Assembly (NCBI GenBank): GCA_016926505.1
Contig: JAFGOM010000069.1
Span: forward strand, 1-44,599
Length of the DNA stretch: 44,599 bases
Direction of reading: 5' to 3'
DNA from: Methanospirillaceae archaeon
GTDB lineage: Archaea > Halobacteriota > Methanomicrobia > Methanomicrobiales > Methanospirillaceae
Positions 1-10,724 of the stretch are shown one piece after another. A model generated the notes under the pieces. The model had not been told where the DNA came from and searched no databases. It saw nothing but the letters and a program-made list of their open reading frames with translations. Positions within the stretch are counted from its first letter, which is position 1. Every line of letters starts with the position of its first letter. The translations under genes were made by a program, and so were the position numbers.

Positions 1-1062
1 ACCGATTATGATACTGCAATCAGGTACTACCGAAAAGCAGTCACCCTCTCCCCATCATACCTGCTTGCCTGCAACAACCTCTGTCTTGCCAGTGTTCTCC
101 GTGGTGATACCAAAGGCGCACTCAATTCATGCACCCGATCTCTGTATATTGATAAGAATAACCCGGTTACCTGGATAAACCTCGGGGATGCCCTTCTTTT
201 AGGGAACCATTACAAGGAAGCAGAAGATGCATTCAGAAACGCATTGCGATATCCTCTCTCCTCTGCTGAAAAAAAAGAAGCAGAAGCAGGTCTGTATCAT
301 GCTCTTAATAATAGGACGGAAAAACCAGTCTTTCTTGATCCAACCCTTTCCGAGGCGATTTTTCAAGCATATCATGCATCAGAAGAGATCATCCCACAGA
401 CTATCTATCCATCGATAATCCCATTCGATGAACAAGGAAAACCGGTAACGATCCCAATTGATATCAACTTTGGTTACAACGGCAGACCTGAGACTATCTA
501 TCTCTCCTTAAACTCCTCCCTTCTTTGGGGAGCCCGGGCAGCATACAAGGCTCCCATTCACAACACTGAATCTCCTGCCGGTTCTCTCCAGACAAAAAAG
601 GAATGGTACGAGTCATTCATTCATGAACCTCATCATGAACCGGTAATTGCATCCATTCACAACCAGCTGACAGAGATACAGAAGAGATCCGGCCTTCGTG
701 CATCCTACCTGGAACTGGCGACCACTTTTGTGAGATCGCTGGGAGCGGATCTGAGTTCGACCGAATTACGCTTCCCGGTTGAGACTCTCGCAGAAAGTGC
801 CGGGGATTGTGATGATAAAAGCATCCTGCTTGCCGCTCTTCTTCTGTATCACGGGTGCGATACTGCTATCATCGAGTTTCCCGGCCATGTTGCAGTCGGG
901 GTGACCAGGGCCGGACCGGTGCGACAGAAGAGCAGATATATCCTCATCGAGACGACAACAGATCTCCCCTATGGAACCGTGAGAGAAGAATGGAGAGATC
1001 ACGACGGTGTAATAATTCCGTTTTCCCGTACCGGTTCCTTTGGAGAAAGCCTGTTTCACTAA
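1..1062 (+). CDS. TPR-repeat protein with C-terminal transglutaminase-like domain (5' truncated)
   Basis: The frame is open from the first base of the window, so the N-terminus lies outside. About the first 85 codons form tetratricopeptide repeats (helical pairs with the A/G/Y/P spacing, such as NLGDALLLGNHYKEAEDAF), a protein-interaction scaffold. After a linker the C-terminal part resembles a transglutaminase-like (papain-fold) domain: a Cys in SAGDCDDKS (codon at 808), a His in FPGHVAVGV (codon at 886), then an acidic residue in ILIETTTDLPYG, which is the expected Cys-His-acid order. Such domains are proteases or are inactive; the substrate is unknown. The gene is convergent with ileS, with about 43 bases between the stops. 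The domain call is inferred from motif order. Confidence 0.75.
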   Translation, partial: TDYDTAIRYYRKAVTLSPSYLLACNNLCLASVLRGDTKGALNSCTRSLYIDKNNPVTWINLGDALLLGNHYKEAEDAFRNALRYPLSSAEKKEAEAGLYHALNNRTEKPVFLDPTLSEAIFQAYHASEEIIPQTIYPSIIPFDEQGKPVTIPIDINFGYNGRPETIYLSLNSSLLWGARAAYKAPIHNTESPAGSLQTKKEWYESFIHEPHHEPVIASIHNQLTEIQKRSGLRASYLELATTFVRSLGADLSSTELRFPVETLAESAGDCDDKSILLAALLLYHGCDTAIIEFPGHVAVGVTRAGPVRQKSRYILIETTTDLPYGTVREEWRDHDGVIIPFSRTGSFGESLFH

Positions 1063-1105
1063 TGAGGAGAAGAGGGACTCGTTTTTCTTCCTCTTAAAGG
1101 GATTA

Positions 1106-4100
1106 TCAGGATTCTGCCACAGAAATCCCGATGGTTATGGTGATTCCTTCGATATCCCAGTCCCGGTCAAGCTGCCAGAGGTTTTCGATTGGTCGTTTTT
1201 CATAAGAATCATGGAGTGTCATTCGAAAAGCCCGAACCTCCTGACCAATCATCTCCTGCCATCCCGAATCAATCAGCCCACAGACCCGTGCATCACCAAT
1301 GACATAATCAACCCTGATATAATCCTCTACATTAAGATCAAGTTGCTTTCGCATGTCCTGTATCCTTCTGATGATCTCCCGTGCATATCCTTCTGCTTCG
1401 ATCTCAGGGGTGAGTTCTACATCAACATACACCGTGGCATCGCTCATACCGGCAGCATAAAACCCGGAGGGTAACTGGTCGACAAACTGGACATGTTCCC
1501 CGGTAACGGGAAAGGATCTTTCACCGTCTGATAGGATGGCCTCTCCCTTATCTCTGATAGTATCCCGTAAAAGCGGTCCTTCTGCTGATTCAATCAGTTC
1601 CCTGACAACCGGCCCGTCCCGTCCAAAACCGGGACCGATGGCCTTCATGATCGGGACTGCAGAACAACCGAGTTTATCCCAGTTTCCCCTGACAACCGTG
1701 ACTTTTTGTGCGTTTGCCCGGGAAGAACAGAGTTCATTCATCTCAGTGACTGCCTGTTCGACACGATCAGTCTGGCAGGATACAACGACCTCCCTGACCG
1801 GCCAGCGGAGTTTTCTCTTTCCTGCCTGCCGTGCGTTGAGCACCGCTTCATCAAATGCCTGCACTACTGCCATCTTCTCTTCAAGTCCGGTATCAATAAG
1901 CCGGGCAGTTCCCTCAATCCAGGGTTGCATGTGGACTGATACCGGATCATGAAAAAGCCGGACATTGTGATACATCGCCTCAGACAGATGGGGGGCAAAG
2001 GGTGCGAGAAGCCGGTTTAGCATCCGTTGACAGTAGTACATCGTCTCGTAAGCATACCGTTTCTGGGGAGCATCCTCTTCCTCCCACATCCGTGGACGGA
2101 CCAGCTGAACGTACCAGCGGGAGAGGTCTTCTAAGACAAAGGTAAGGATGTTTCGTGTTACCTTGTGAATCTGGTACTCCTGCATATCGGCAGTGACCTC
2201 CCGGGCAAGTGAATTGATGCGGGACAGGATCCAGCGATCTTCTTTTGGCATCTCCCTGACCGAGGCATGGATATATGATTCATCCCATACCCCGTCTTCC
2301 CCGCCTGCAGGTACAAATCCGTCCAGAATCATGTATGGGATCGGGAACCGGTACACATTCCAGAGAATATTCACGGATCGTGCAACGGTCTGGACGCTCT
2401 CCCAGTTAAACTTGAGATCCTCCCAGGGTGCATTGGCAGAGAGGATATAGAGGCGAAGAACATCAACACCGTACTTCCCGATGACCTCTTCGGGAGTAAC
2501 CACGTTCCCACAGCTCTTGCTCATCTTCTTTCCTTCATGATCAAGAGCAAACCCGTGCATCAGGACCTGGCGGTAGGGTGAGCGGTTAAAGGCGATGATC
2601 GATGCACCGAGCTGGGAATAAAACCACCCTCTTGTCTGATCCTGGCCTTCTGTGATAAAATCAGCAGGCCACAACCTCTCAAAAGCCTCGCGTTCGCGGG
2701 GAAATCCAAGCGTTGCCCAGGAGGCCATGGCAGAATCAAACCAGACGTCAAAGATATCAGGAACCCGCTGCATCGGTTTGCCACACGAGCAGGGGACGGT
2801 TATCTCATCCACGTACGGACGGTGGGGATCCGTAAGATTCGCCTGTGCAGCCTCGTTAAGCTCGGCTATTGTTCCAAATACCTTTCGTTCCTCACATGAG
2901 GAGCATTGCCAGACCGGGATGGGGATACCCCAGTACCGCTGCCGGGAGATACACCAGTCACGGGATCCCTCGACAAAATCAGAGAACCGGGCACTGCCTG
3001 CCCATTCAGGATACCAGGTTGTATCCTTAATCCCTGCAAGCATCTCAGTCTTTATCTTGGGAACCGTAAGGAACCACTGCTCAGTAGCCCGGTAAATAAT
3101 AGGGGTTTTACACCGCCAGCAATGGCCGTACCGGTGTACAATCGTCTGTTTCGCAAGGAGGTGATCGCCAAGAGCAGACAATACTGCATCATTTGCATCA
3201 CGTACAAAAAGCCCTGCAAAAGATCCTGCCATCTCGTTAAAGAGACCGTCTCCTTCAACCGGGCAGAAGACAGGGAGTCCTTCTTTCTGACCAAGTAAAA
3301 AGTCATCCCACCCGTGACCGGGAGCGATATGTACCATCCCGGTATTATCCATCTCGACAAAATCTGCCGTAACCACCCGGTGGATTACCTGTGTCTGGTA
3401 TGGAACCGCAGAAGAGAGCGGGGATTCATAGACCGTTCCTGCAAGATCCCGGCCCTGACATTTCTCAAGGACGGTAAAATCAGTATATCTGCCTCTCTTT
3501 AAGACTTCCTCTACCAGTTCTTCAGCAATCCATAGGATCTCTTCCTTTTCTCCTTTTTCTGCACGAACCCGGGCATAGGTAAAGGCAGCATCAACCGCAA
3601 CACTGATATTTGCAGGAAGTGTCCAGGGAGTTGTTGTCCAGATAACAAGGTACTCGTTCTTTTTTCCTGTTATCGGAAACTTGACATAGATTGACGGATC
3701 CTGTTCATCCCAGTACTCCACCTCAGAATCTGCAATGGCTGTCTCACAACGGGGACACCAGTTTACCACCCGAAAACCTTTCTCAAGGAGTGACTTCTCA
3801 TGTGCTTTTTGTAAGATATACCAGGCAGACTCGATATATTGTGGATCCACCGTCTGATACGGATCGGTAAAATCCATCCAGACCCCGAGGTTCCTGAACT
3901 GGTCACTCATGATATCCTTGTGGGTTATGGCAAACTCCTTACACCGCTCGATAAATGCTGCAATCCCAAAGGTCTCGATATCTTTCTTGTTCTTAAACCC
4001 AAGCTCGTTCTCAACCCGTACTTCAATGGGAAGACCATGCATGTCATATCCGGCACGATCAATTACATTACAGCCCCGCATGCGGTGATATCGCAGAATG

Positions 4101-4297
4101 CAGTCCTTTAAGATCTTGTTCCATGCGGTACCGAGATGTATATGACCGGTTGTATACGGAGGGCCGTCGACGAAAAAGAAGGTTTTACCGTTCTTCTTCT
4201 GCTCCTTTACCTTTCGATATATCTCTTCCTGGCTCCAAAATGTCCTGACTGATGCCTCGACATCATGGGCAACAAAACTACTGGTGACCTCTTTCAC
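1106..4297 (-). CDS. ileS: Isoleucyl-tRNA synthetase
   Basis: Class I aminoacyl-tRNA synthetase that charges tRNA-Ile with isoleucine, with an editing domain. The HIGH-type motif is seen as GHIHLGTAWNK near the N-terminus and the KMSKS loop as KKMSKSCGN. Cysteine pairs in the catalytic body (CPRCETA, CWRCKTP) fit metal-binding inserts. The C-terminal anticodon-binding region is complete. The product is about 1064 residues, normal for the long archaeal/eukaryal form. I start at a GTG (codon 4295-4297) because GAGG lies about seven bases before it and family homology begins with VKEVTSS. An upstream ATG at 4357 would add 20 unrelated residues. Confidence 0.95.
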   Translation of the reverse strand: MKEVTSSFVAHDVEASVRTFWSQEEIYRKVKEQKKNGKTFFFVDGPPYTTGHIHLGTAWNKILKDCILRYHRMRGCNVIDRAGYDMHGLPIEVRVENELGFKNKKDIETFGIAAFIERCKEFAITHKDIMSDQFRNLGVWMDFTDPYQTVDPQYIESAWYILQKAHEKSLLEKGFRVVNWCPRCETAIADSEVEYWDEQDPSIYVKFPITGKKNEYLVIWTTTPWTLPANISVAVDAAFTYARVRAEKGEKEEILWIAEELVEEVLKRGRYTDFTVLEKCQGRDLAGTVYESPLSSAVPYQTQVIHRVVTADFVEMDNTGMVHIAPGHGWDDFLLGQKEGLPVFCPVEGDGLFNEMAGSFAGLFVRDANDAVLSALGDHLLAKQTIVHRYGHCWRCKTPIIYRATEQWFLTVPKIKTEMLAGIKDTTWYPEWAGSARFSDFVEGSRDWCISRQRYWGIPIPVWQCSSCEERKVFGTIAELNEAAQANLTDPHRPYVDEITVPCSCGKPMQRVPDIFDVWFDSAMASWATLGFPREREAFERLWPADFITEGQDQTRGWFYSQLGASIIAFNRSPYRQVLMHGFALDHEGKKMSKSCGNVVTPEEVIGKYGVDVLRLYILSANAPWEDLKFNWESVQTVARSVNILWNVYRFPIPYMILDGFVPAGGEDGVWDESYIHASVREMPKEDRWILSRINSLAREVTADMQEYQIHKVTRNILTFVLEDLSRWYVQLVRPRMWEEEDAPQKRYAYETMYYCQRMLNRLLAPFAPHLSEAMYHNVRLFHDPVSVHMQPWIEGTARLIDTGLEEKMAVVQAFDEAVLNARQAGKRKLRWPVREVVVSCQTDRVEQAVTEMNELCSSRANAQKVTVVRGNWDKLGCSAVPIMKAIGPGFGRDGPVVRELIESAEGPLLRDTIRDKGEAILSDGERSFPVTGEHVQFVDQLPSGFYAAGMSDATVYVDVELTPEIEAEGYAREIIRRIQDMRKQLDLNVEDYIRVDYVIGDARVCGLIDSGWQEMIGQEVRAFRMTLHDSYEKRPIENLWQLDRDWDIEGITITIGISVAES

Positions 4298-4486
4298 CTT
4301 AAATCCCTCAAAATGTGGTATACTATTCCATCTGTATACAGATAGTAGTAACTGCATAAGCGGGTTGTTTTCTGACTGAAAAGAAAAAACAAAGTTGCCC
4401 GGGAGGGAAGGATTCCACGTTCCCTGATAGTGAGATTGCCGGAAGGATTGTGATACATGAGGAGATTAGAAGAGACGATATTTTGT

Positions 4487-4494
4487 AAAAAAAA
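4487..4494 (-). terminator. Oligo-U terminator after the SagB-type gene
   Basis: Eight consecutive T on the minus strand about 45 bases past the stop codon. Archaeal RNA polymerase terminates at oligo-T tracts without needing a hairpin. Confidence 0.45.
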
Positions 4495-4538
4495 GAAGAA
4501 TCCCAGACTTTTTGTAATGAAATACAGATATTGTCAGG

Positions 4539-5282
4539 CTATCTCTTCCCGACAGTTGCCATGTAGATGACAAAATCATCCTTCTCTTCGATACCAATAG
4601 CTGCTTTTGCCTCCTCATCAAAGAAGGATCCGATGGCACAGACCCCGCAGTCAATCGCTCCGGCTGCCAGATAGAGGTTCTGACAGATATGTCCGGCATC
4701 TAAAAAGAGGTACCTCCAGCCCCGGGTCCCGAACAACCAGAGTATCCGTTCAGGGCATGCCACCCAGATAAAGGTAACCGCAGCCTGCAGAATCATATCA
4801 GGTTTTTTTATGCACCTGGCAACATCTTCAGGTTCCCCTTCTGTACAGTCTTCTAATACGATGGCATGGTCCATGGGAAGATACCGGTATATCCCTTTCT
4901 CTAACCCGGAAACCCGGTTAATCAAAAGATAGGTCTCAATTGCATGGGTGGCCCCTGCAGAAGGAACAAACCGGAATTCAGTCTTTCCGGTTATCTTTCG
5001 TACCCCCTGAGTATAGGTGAGGAGCAGTGAGAGTTCGGGAAGGGATAACCGGGTATCCTTATAAGTCCGCAGAGTCTCTCTCTTCTCGAAAACCGTCTTT
5101 ATATCTGCCTGATGAAATGTCTTAGCGGTCACATCGGGGAGGATGATCATATTCCTGACAGGTTTACAGGATTTCTTCTCAGCAGGTTCAGGCAACCCTG
5201 CTTCCCTTCCTGAGCCCGTTTTCTTCGTAGCGGTCTCTTTTAGAAAAGTGACTCCCGATGCATGTATCATATCCATCTCCAT
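4539..5282 (-). CDS. SagB/ThcOx-type nitroreductase-family oxidoreductase
   Basis: FMN-dependent nitroreductase-fold protein of the SagB/ThcOx branch. Visible signatures are the arginine-rich start of the fold (EKRETLRTYKD), PSAGATHAIETYL in the middle, GIYRYLPMDHAI, and the C-terminal LDAGHICQNLYLAAGAI helix followed by CGVCAIGSFFDE. Relatives oxidise azolines in peptide natural products, but most archaeal members have no known substrate and no precursor peptide or cyclodehydratase lies nearby. About 50 residues precede the fold. The ATG at 5282 has no clear ribosome-binding site. The third in-frame ATG (5270) has GGAG six bases upstream and may be the true start. It is transcribed alone. 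Confidence 0.8.
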   Translation of the reverse strand: MEMDMIHASGVTFLKETATKKTGSGREAGLPEPAEKKSCKPVRNMIILPDVTAKTFHQADIKTVFEKRETLRTYKDTRLSLPELSLLLTYTQGVRKITGKTEFRFVPSAGATHAIETYLLINRVSGLEKGIYRYLPMDHAIVLEDCTEGEPEDVARCIKKPDMILQAAVTFIWVACPERILWLFGTRGWRYLFLDAGHICQNLYLAAGAIDCGVCAIGSFFDEEAKAAIGIEEKDDFVIYMATVGKR

Positions 5283-5565
5283 GGTACTGACTGTTTCATC
5301 CTGCTATATATGTGTTGGGATAAAGAACCCCTGTCCATAGGGAAATACCTGAATGAATACCTGATTCAATTGATACAGGATGATTTCCTGGAAAAAATTT
5401 TCACGAAAGATGGTCAGAATATGGAGCCCTGTATGGAAAAGTCAGGAAAAGATGGGAAGATATCATCTGTTTTCGGTTCATAACGAGTTCTACCTGAATA
5501 AGATAAAAAACAGTGATACAATACGCATTGCATGCCATGAGATAGAAAGAACCAGATACGTTAGA

Positions 5566-5916
5566 ATGAGTGGGAGGAGTAAGCCCCCTTCTGTTCATTG
5601 CAGCATTCGGCTAACGCGCCGTACCCGGACAGACATCGGGCTGCCCTTTGTGCCCTGTTTCGACTTGCACCCGCAGGGATTCACCGTTCCATCGAATCCT
5701 GTTCGTCATGGTTCAGCGGGTTAACTCATGTATACACACTTCTCGCCAAAAGGCTCAGCCGCATCATTACTCTGAACAGGGCGTGTCGTTTCTGTGCCAT
5801 TGCCGTGACTCTCGCCACCCGGGATTGCCCCCGGCTGCGTACCCGATCGGTGGGGGGACTTTCCTCAGCCACCAGACTCTCATCTGGCTACCGTCAGCTG
5901 CACTCTCCCTCTCACA
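5566..5916 (-). ncRNA. rnpB: RNase P RNA (archaeal)
   Basis: RNA subunit of the ribozyme that matures tRNA 5' ends. On the minus strand the conserved P4-side element GAGGAAAGTCCCCC lies near 5857-5870, and the 3' conserved element ACAGAAGGGGGCTTACT lies near 5579-5595, as in bacterial and archaeal RNase P RNAs. The ends can be set by helix P1: TGAGAGGGAGAG (5914-5903) pairs with CTCCTCCCACTCA (5579-5567) with one mismatch and one bulge. The length of about 350 fits archaeal type A. It is GC-rich relative to its flanks. The exact termini are estimated. Confidence 0.92.
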
Positions 5917-5937
5917 GGATACATTTGCAACGCAGGA

Positions 5938-5946
5938 GAGATAAAG
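5938..5946 (-). promoter_or_regulatory. TATA-like box for RNase P RNA
   Basis: CTTTATCTC on the minus strand is centred about 26 bases before the predicted RNA 5' end, the usual archaeal TATA distance. A second candidate, CTTTAAAAAG, lies about 20 bases further upstream. Confidence 0.4.
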
Positions 5947-5991
5947 GTACGGAAAATCTTTTTAAAGAGATAAGAAGAGAGAAGCAAAATT

Positions 5992-6771
5992 TTACTCTTC
6001 CATGCTCTGAAGGATGAGAACCGTTCCCAGGTCATCTCCGTTAAAGGGCCGGATCGGTCTGGCCCAGGTAACAAACGGTTTTTTATGACCATTGACGGGG
6101 GTTGACAGGTACAGGTATCTCTCTTCTCCGGTATCTGCGATGGATCGTACCATGGCGGTAAAATCTGAAGGAGTGAAAGTATTTCCCGTCTGGTAATCCA
6201 CTGGCTGTAAACATTCTGTCAGTTCCTGAAACAAGAGATCAGAGTTGTCGATCTCAAGAATGGCTTCTGTTATTCCGTTTATGTAGAGGATCCTGGCCCC
6301 TGTATCAACAATGATCATGCCATATCCCAGATCACTGATACTTCCGATAGTATCAACCGGTTCTGGAATCTTTGCTCTCGTGCAGGTATAGGTATTTATG
6401 GCAATCTGGATGGCATAATGAAGTGAGGTACTGGTAACTGGTTTTAAAAGAAACCCAAAGGGTTCTGCAATCTTACAACGAAGCAGAATTTCCTCATCCA
6501 TATTTCCGGTAACAAATACTACCGGAACCTGCACAAGGTTGTAACAATACCGCGCCGTATCAATCCCATCCAGTTCTCCTTCAAGCATAATATCCATAAG
6601 GATAAGATCAACCGGTTTTGTGAGAACTTCGTGAATCGCTTCTGTTCCTGACCGTGCATGACCGACAACCTGATATTTGAGACGCTGTAAGAGTTGCGTG
6701 GTAACTTCAGCGGTAATGGGATTATCCTCAACAAGAATGATACGCTCACGAAAACATCCTGAATTCTCCAT
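5992..6771 (-). CDS. Response-regulator receiver with PAS domain
   Basis: N-terminal CheY-like receiver: the acidic pair in ILVEDNP, the phospho-acceptor Asp in LILMDIMLEG, the Thr in VVFVTGN and the Lys in FLLKPVTS are all present. From about residue 140 a PAS-like sensor domain follows (GYGMIIVDTGARILYING). There is no histidine kinase, GGDEF or DNA-binding domain, so output is probably by protein contact with a partner kinase. The second of two adjacent ATG codons (6771) is chosen because GGAG sits five bases upstream of it. It lies just upstream of the RNase P RNA on the same strand, with no obvious functional link. Confidence 0.85.
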   Translation of the reverse strand: MENSGCFRERIILVEDNPITAEVTTQLLQRLKYQVVGHARSGTEAIHEVLTKPVDLILMDIMLEGELDGIDTARYCYNLVQVPVVFVTGNMDEEILLRCKIAEPFGFLLKPVTSTSLHYAIQIAINTYTCTRAKIPEPVDTIGSISDLGYGMIIVDTGARILYINGITEAILEIDNSDLLFQELTECLQPVDYQTGNTFTPSDFTAMVRSIADTGEERYLYLSTPVNGHKKPFVTWARPIRPFNGDDLGTVLILQSMEE

Positions 6772-7036
6772 CATCGCTCCACAGATACCATATCAGAATC
6801 CCTCCCTTACAGGGTATATTGCACTCATTATCTGCATAGATCTTGTTCCCTTCTCGTTTATATTAGGTATCTCTAAAAAGGGTCCTGAATGAAAGAACAA
6901 TCAAAAACAGACCGTTTTTTCCGTTCAAATAAAACCAATATCAGGAAACCGGTTCCTCCTGTTATTCTCTCCTGAAAAGATCGTGCCGGTCCGCGTCTGC
7001 CATTATTATATTGCCATGCAGTCCTGTAGGTACTGC

Positions 7037-7594
7037 ATGCAGCTTCTGAATGAAAAAGAGGGATCTCTTGCAGTCACGTATGCCCGGCAGGTGCTAAACG
7101 AACATATCTGCAGGAAACCTGAAGAAACAATCTATCTGCCTCAGGAATTTTCAGAGAAAAGGGGTGTTTTTGTCACCCTGACCAAATCCGGAGATCTCAG
7201 GGGGTGTATCGGGTTTCCCCTCCCGGTCATGCCGCTTGGTGCAGCCATAAAAGATGCAGCGATATCTGCAGCAGAGGCAGATCCCCGGTTTCCACCGGTA
7301 AGATGTCCTGAACTCCCTTTTATCCATATTGATATCACGGTTCTGTCAGTCCCGGTAGTATGTGATCTCTCACCTGAAAAACGTCCGAAAGCAATAAAAA
7401 TCGGAACCCATGGCTTGATTGTGAGGGGGTATAACCGTTCAGGTCTCTTACTCCCCCAGGTAGCGGTTGAGTGGGGATTTGACGAACTGACATTTCTCAA
7501 TCAGGTATGTCTCAAGGCAGGACTCCCTGCAGAGAGCTGGAAGGATCCAGGAGTTGAGCTCTTAACCTTTGAAGGACAGATTTTTACAGAATAA
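7037..7594 (+). CDS. AMMECR1-domain protein
   Basis: Conserved protein of the AMMECR1 family, found in archaea and eukaryotes; its biochemical role is not established. The hallmark LRGCIGFP is present, as are the downstream IHIDITVLS and [23 protein letters not shown]-type strands in order. The ATG at 7037 is preferred because the family typically begins with an acidic segment followed by A-R (here [13 protein letters not shown]) and AGG lies six bases upstream; ATG codons at 7016 and 6983 are alternatives. The stop lies four bases before tgtA, so it is probably co-transcribed with the archaeosine genes. Confidence 0.85.
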   Translation: MQLLNEKEGSLAVTYARQVLNEHICRKPEETIYLPQEFSEKRGVFVTLTKSGDLRGCIGFPLPVMPLGAAIKDAAISAAEADPRFPPVRCPELPFIHIDITVLSVPVVCDLSPEKRPKAIKIGTHGLIVRGYNRSGLLLPQVAVEWGFDELTFLNQVCLKAGLPAESWKDPGVELLTFEGQIFTE

Positions 7595-7598
7595 ATTC

Positions 7599-9056
7599 AT
7601 GTCACTGCATTTTGAAGTTTTAAAAGAAGATATTGCAGGCAGAATCGGTCGACTTACCGATGGGAAAAAGACTCTGTATACCCCTGCCATCCTTCCGGTG
7701 ATTAATCCACATGTGCCACTTATTACTCCCCGTAACCTCTGGGATATGGGATTTACCGCGCTCATCACCAACGCATATATCATCTCGCGAAGCAGGGAAT
7801 TTCGTGAACCTGCACTCATGCAGGGTCTGCATACACTCTATGATTTTCCTGGGATCATTATGACAGACTCGGGCTCATTCCAGTTATCGGTCTATGGAGA
7901 TGTAAAGATATCAAATACCGGGACGCTCCGGTTTCAACAGGATATCGGGAGTGATATCATTGTTCCCCTTGATATCCCTACCTCTCCGGACAGTCCGAGA
8001 GAACAGGTACAGGAAGAGCTTGCCTGTACACTTTCGCGTCTTTTAGAGGCAAAGGAATTTGTCGATGAGAACCGGTACACTCTTGCCGGACCGGTCCAGG
8101 GAGGTTCCTTCCCTGATCTCAGAAAAGAAGCCGCAGAAAACGTCTCTCGCATGGGTTTCTCATTCTGTCCGATTGGAGCCGTGGTTCCGCTCATGGAAAA
8201 TTACCGGTATAAGGAGCTCGTTGATGTTGTCATGACCTGCAAACAGTACCTGCCTTCGTCAGCATGTATCCATCTCTTTGGCGCAGGCCATCCGTCCATG
8301 TTTGCCCTGGCCGTTGCGATGGGATGTGACATCTTTGATTCTGCTGCTTATGCGCTCTATGCAAAGGATAACCGGTACATGACATCATATGGAAGTCATA
8401 AGATTCATGAACTCTCATACCTTCCCTGTGCCTGCGAGGTATGCCAGAACCATACTGCACGGGAGTTACGAGAATCAGAAGAGAGGGAACGTCTGTTAGC
8501 ACTTCATAATCTGTATGTCACAAAGGCAGAGATACAACGGGTGAAGCAGGCGATAACAGATGGAATTCTCTGGGAACTGGTTGATGAACGGTGCAGGAGT
8601 CATCCGGCTCTCCTCTCAGGTTACCGGCAGCTCCTTACATCGGCAGAGATACTGGCAGATAAAGACAGGGTATCAAAACGGCGGTTCTTCTACCGGGGAG
8701 CAGAGAGCTGCAGAAGAACAGAAGTTATCAGGTATCACGCGATGATCCCCCGGTTCTCTGCAGGGGCAACCATCCTCGTCTCCTTTGACCGGGAACAGAG
8801 TAAGGACTATGATACCGTGTTCTTTTTTAAACCTCCGTTCGGTCCGTATCCTCCCGAATTAAAAGAGACATTTCCCATTGGACAGAGTGAGATCCCGTCA
8901 TGGGATGAAGATATGGTTAGAACCGGATGTGCCGGTATCGTAAAACTTATACAGGCATACCCTGATAGTTCGGTAACGGTTCAGTGTCAAAGACGCTGGG
9001 CACCTCTTGTTCAGGAGATGCTGCCATCAGTCGGAGTAGTATATGAAACGGTTTAG
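7599..9056 (+). CDS. tgtA: tRNA-guanine(15) transglycosylase (archaeosine pathway), no PUA domain
   Basis: Exchanges guanine-15 in the tRNA D-loop for preQ0, the first tRNA-bound step of archaeosine synthesis. Visible residues are the Asp of MTDSGSFQ (about 90), the PLDIPT strand (about 124), the VQGGS loop (about 168), the candidate nucleophile Asp of [10 protein letters not shown] (about 247), and the zinc site C277, C279, C282, H285 in CACEVCQNH. The product is 485 residues, whereas long archaeal enzymes reach about 580 and end in a PUA domain that is not seen here. The start matches the family N-terminus. It overlaps arcS by 14 bases, indicating coupling. Confidence 0.93.
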   Translation: MSLHFEVLKEDIAGRIGRLTDGKKTLYTPAILPVINPHVPLITPRNLWDMGFTALITNAYIISRSREFREPALMQGLHTLYDFPGIIMTDSGSFQLSVYGDVKISNTGTLRFQQDIGSDIIVPLDIPTSPDSPREQVQEELACTLSRLLEAKEFVDENRYTLAGPVQGGSFPDLRKEAAENVSRMGFSFCPIGAVVPLMENYRYKELVDVVMTCKQYLPSSACIHLFGAGHPSMFALAVAMGCDIFDSAAYALYAKDNRYMTSYGSHKIHELSYLPCACEVCQNHTARELRESEERERLLALHNLYVTKAEIQRVKQAITDGILWELVDERCRSHPALLSGYRQLLTSAEILADKDRVSKRRFFYRGAESCRRTEVIRYHAMIPRFSAGATILVSFDREQSKDYDTVFFFKPPFGPYPPELKETFPIGQSEIPSWDEDMVRTGCAGIVKLIQAYPDSSVTVQCQRRWAPLVQEMLPSVGVVYETV

Positions 9057-10677
9057 TGTGATTGCACGGGATGGTCTGGCACGAGTCGGACGACTGGAGA
9101 CAATAAACGGACAGGAACTGTATCTCCCTGATGCGTGCGATACTGAAAATATATTTCCTTCTCTGGCCCTGCAGAAGAGAACAAATATTCCTCCCGTCGA
9201 GGATGCCTCTTTTATCGCCCGGTTTCCCTGGCCTTCGGATTGTGAACCGGAAATGCTTCACCCCTGCCTCTCCCCTGATGCTTCTCTGGCAGGGACAGTA
9301 ATGACCCCGAACTGGCATATTCTTCTGCAAAACCCCCGCAGGTTCCTGCAGTACCTCATCCCCCGGAAAACACAGGTACCTCCTGATACCGCATGGTACC
9401 TGCCGGCAGCCGCCCTCCCTTCCAACGCTGCAATTCTTGTCTGTGCCGGATATGATCTCTTTGATTGTACCGGTGTTGACCTGATGAGTGCACGGGGACT
9501 GTTCTGTCTTCCGGAAGGCCAGTATCCTGCAAAAGAGGCATTCTCCCGGGAACTCTGTTCCTGTCCCGGGTGCACGAAAGAAGATCTTCTCACCCACAAT
9601 CGCGATGCCCTGCGAAAAGAACTTGCTCTTATCAGGTATCGGATCATGGATGGCACCTTCCCTGAGATGCTTGAGATGCGATGCAGGACCGATCCCACCC
9701 TGGTAAGTATTATCCGTCTGCTTGCAGCAGAGCCCTGCACTGAGAAGGCGACTCCGGTAAACCGGACAAAACCCCTTCTTGCAACCAGTACCGATACGCT
9801 CCGACGGATTGAGATTGTACGGTGGAGGGACAGGGTTATCCACCGGTATAAACCACCTGCTGCAGATGTAGCAGTCTTTCTTCCCTGTTCTGCAAAAAAA
9901 CCCTATTCTCTCTCAAACAGCCACCAGAAGTTCTCATCTGCAATCCGGCAACGGGCTCATGAACTCATCGTGACCTCACCGCTCGGCCTTGTTCCGAGGG
10001 AGATAGAGATCCTGTACCCTGCGGCACACTATGATGTACCGGTGACAGGGTACTGGGATCACGAAGAACGACACCTGATACAGGACACGATCTCACAATA
10101 CCTTACTCTGCATCCGTACAGGCGGGTTATCTCCCATCTTGGCGGGGATGCACATACCATCGTAACAGATGCGGCAGAGGCTGCAGGACTGACGGTTGAG
10201 AGTACCTGTTCCCGCCATCCGACTGATCCCGCAGATCTCGCATGCCTGCATGAGACCCTTTCCGGAGAGCGGAAAGTAAAGATGGCATTCTTAAAAGGAA
10301 TGCTCTCGTACCAGTTCGGATATGTTCCTGATACAAGTGGTCTTGTACTAAAAGGGAGATATAAAAAACAGGTAGTACTTGAGAACCGGCGCCAGATATT
10401 TAGCATAGATCCGTATACCGGATTCCTTCGCCCGACATTTGACGGATGGAGGATTCTCCCGACCGGTTACCGGGTCTATATCGATAATTTCCTGCCTCAG
10501 GGTGATATCCTTGCACCCGGGGTTATCGAGGCTGATCCTGCGATACGACCGGGAGATGAAGTTTTTGTGGTCGGTGATACTGCCATGGCAACAGGGCGGG
10601 CAGTCATGGGTGCAGATGAGATGGTACGATCCGGGCGGGGAATAGCGGTTAAGGTACGGAAAGTTAAGAAGCTGTAA
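9043..10677 (+). CDS. arcS: Archaeosine synthase ArcS (TgtA2), with C-terminal PUA domain
   Basis: Converts or helps convert preQ0-15 in tRNA to archaeosine. The N-terminal half is TGT-like but without the catalytic pattern, keeping a zinc-type [14 protein letters not shown] motif. The middle holds the diagnostic [14 protein letters not shown] motif, whose Lys-rich form distinguishes ArcS from TGT. The C-terminal 80 residues ([30 protein letters not shown]) form a PUA RNA-binding domain. About 544 residues is usual. The start lies inside the end of tgtA. No RaSEA-type partner is in this window. Confidence 0.93.
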   Translation: MKRFSVIARDGLARVGRLETINGQELYLPDACDTENIFPSLALQKRTNIPPVEDASFIARFPWPSDCEPEMLHPCLSPDASLAGTVMTPNWHILLQNPRRFLQYLIPRKTQVPPDTAWYLPAAALPSNAAILVCAGYDLFDCTGVDLMSARGLFCLPEGQYPAKEAFSRELCSCPGCTKEDLLTHNRDALRKELALIRYRIMDGTFPEMLEMRCRTDPTLVSIIRLLAAEPCTEKATPVNRTKPLLATSTDTLRRIEIVRWRDRVIHRYKPPAADVAVFLPCSAKKPYSLSNSHQKFSSAIRQRAHELIVTSPLGLVPREIEILYPAAHYDVPVTGYWDHEERHLIQDTISQYLTLHPYRRVISHLGGDAHTIVTDAAEAAGLTVESTCSRHPTDPADLACLHETLSGERKVKMAFLKGMLSYQFGYVPDTSGLVLKGRYKKQVVLENRRQIFSIDPYTGFLRPTFDGWRILPTGYRVYIDNFLPQGDILAPGVIEADPAIRPGDEVFVVGDTAMATGRAVMGADEMVRSGRGIAVKVRKVKKL

Positions 10678-10724
10678 CACCCATTCGTATAGAGTATCGG
10701 AACTGTTGTTCTGGAAGTGAATCC

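Noticed and set aside
8947-9843. 298-codon minus-strand frame
   Set aside because: Fully antisense to tgtA/arcS, with no motifs; a shadow of a high-confidence gene.
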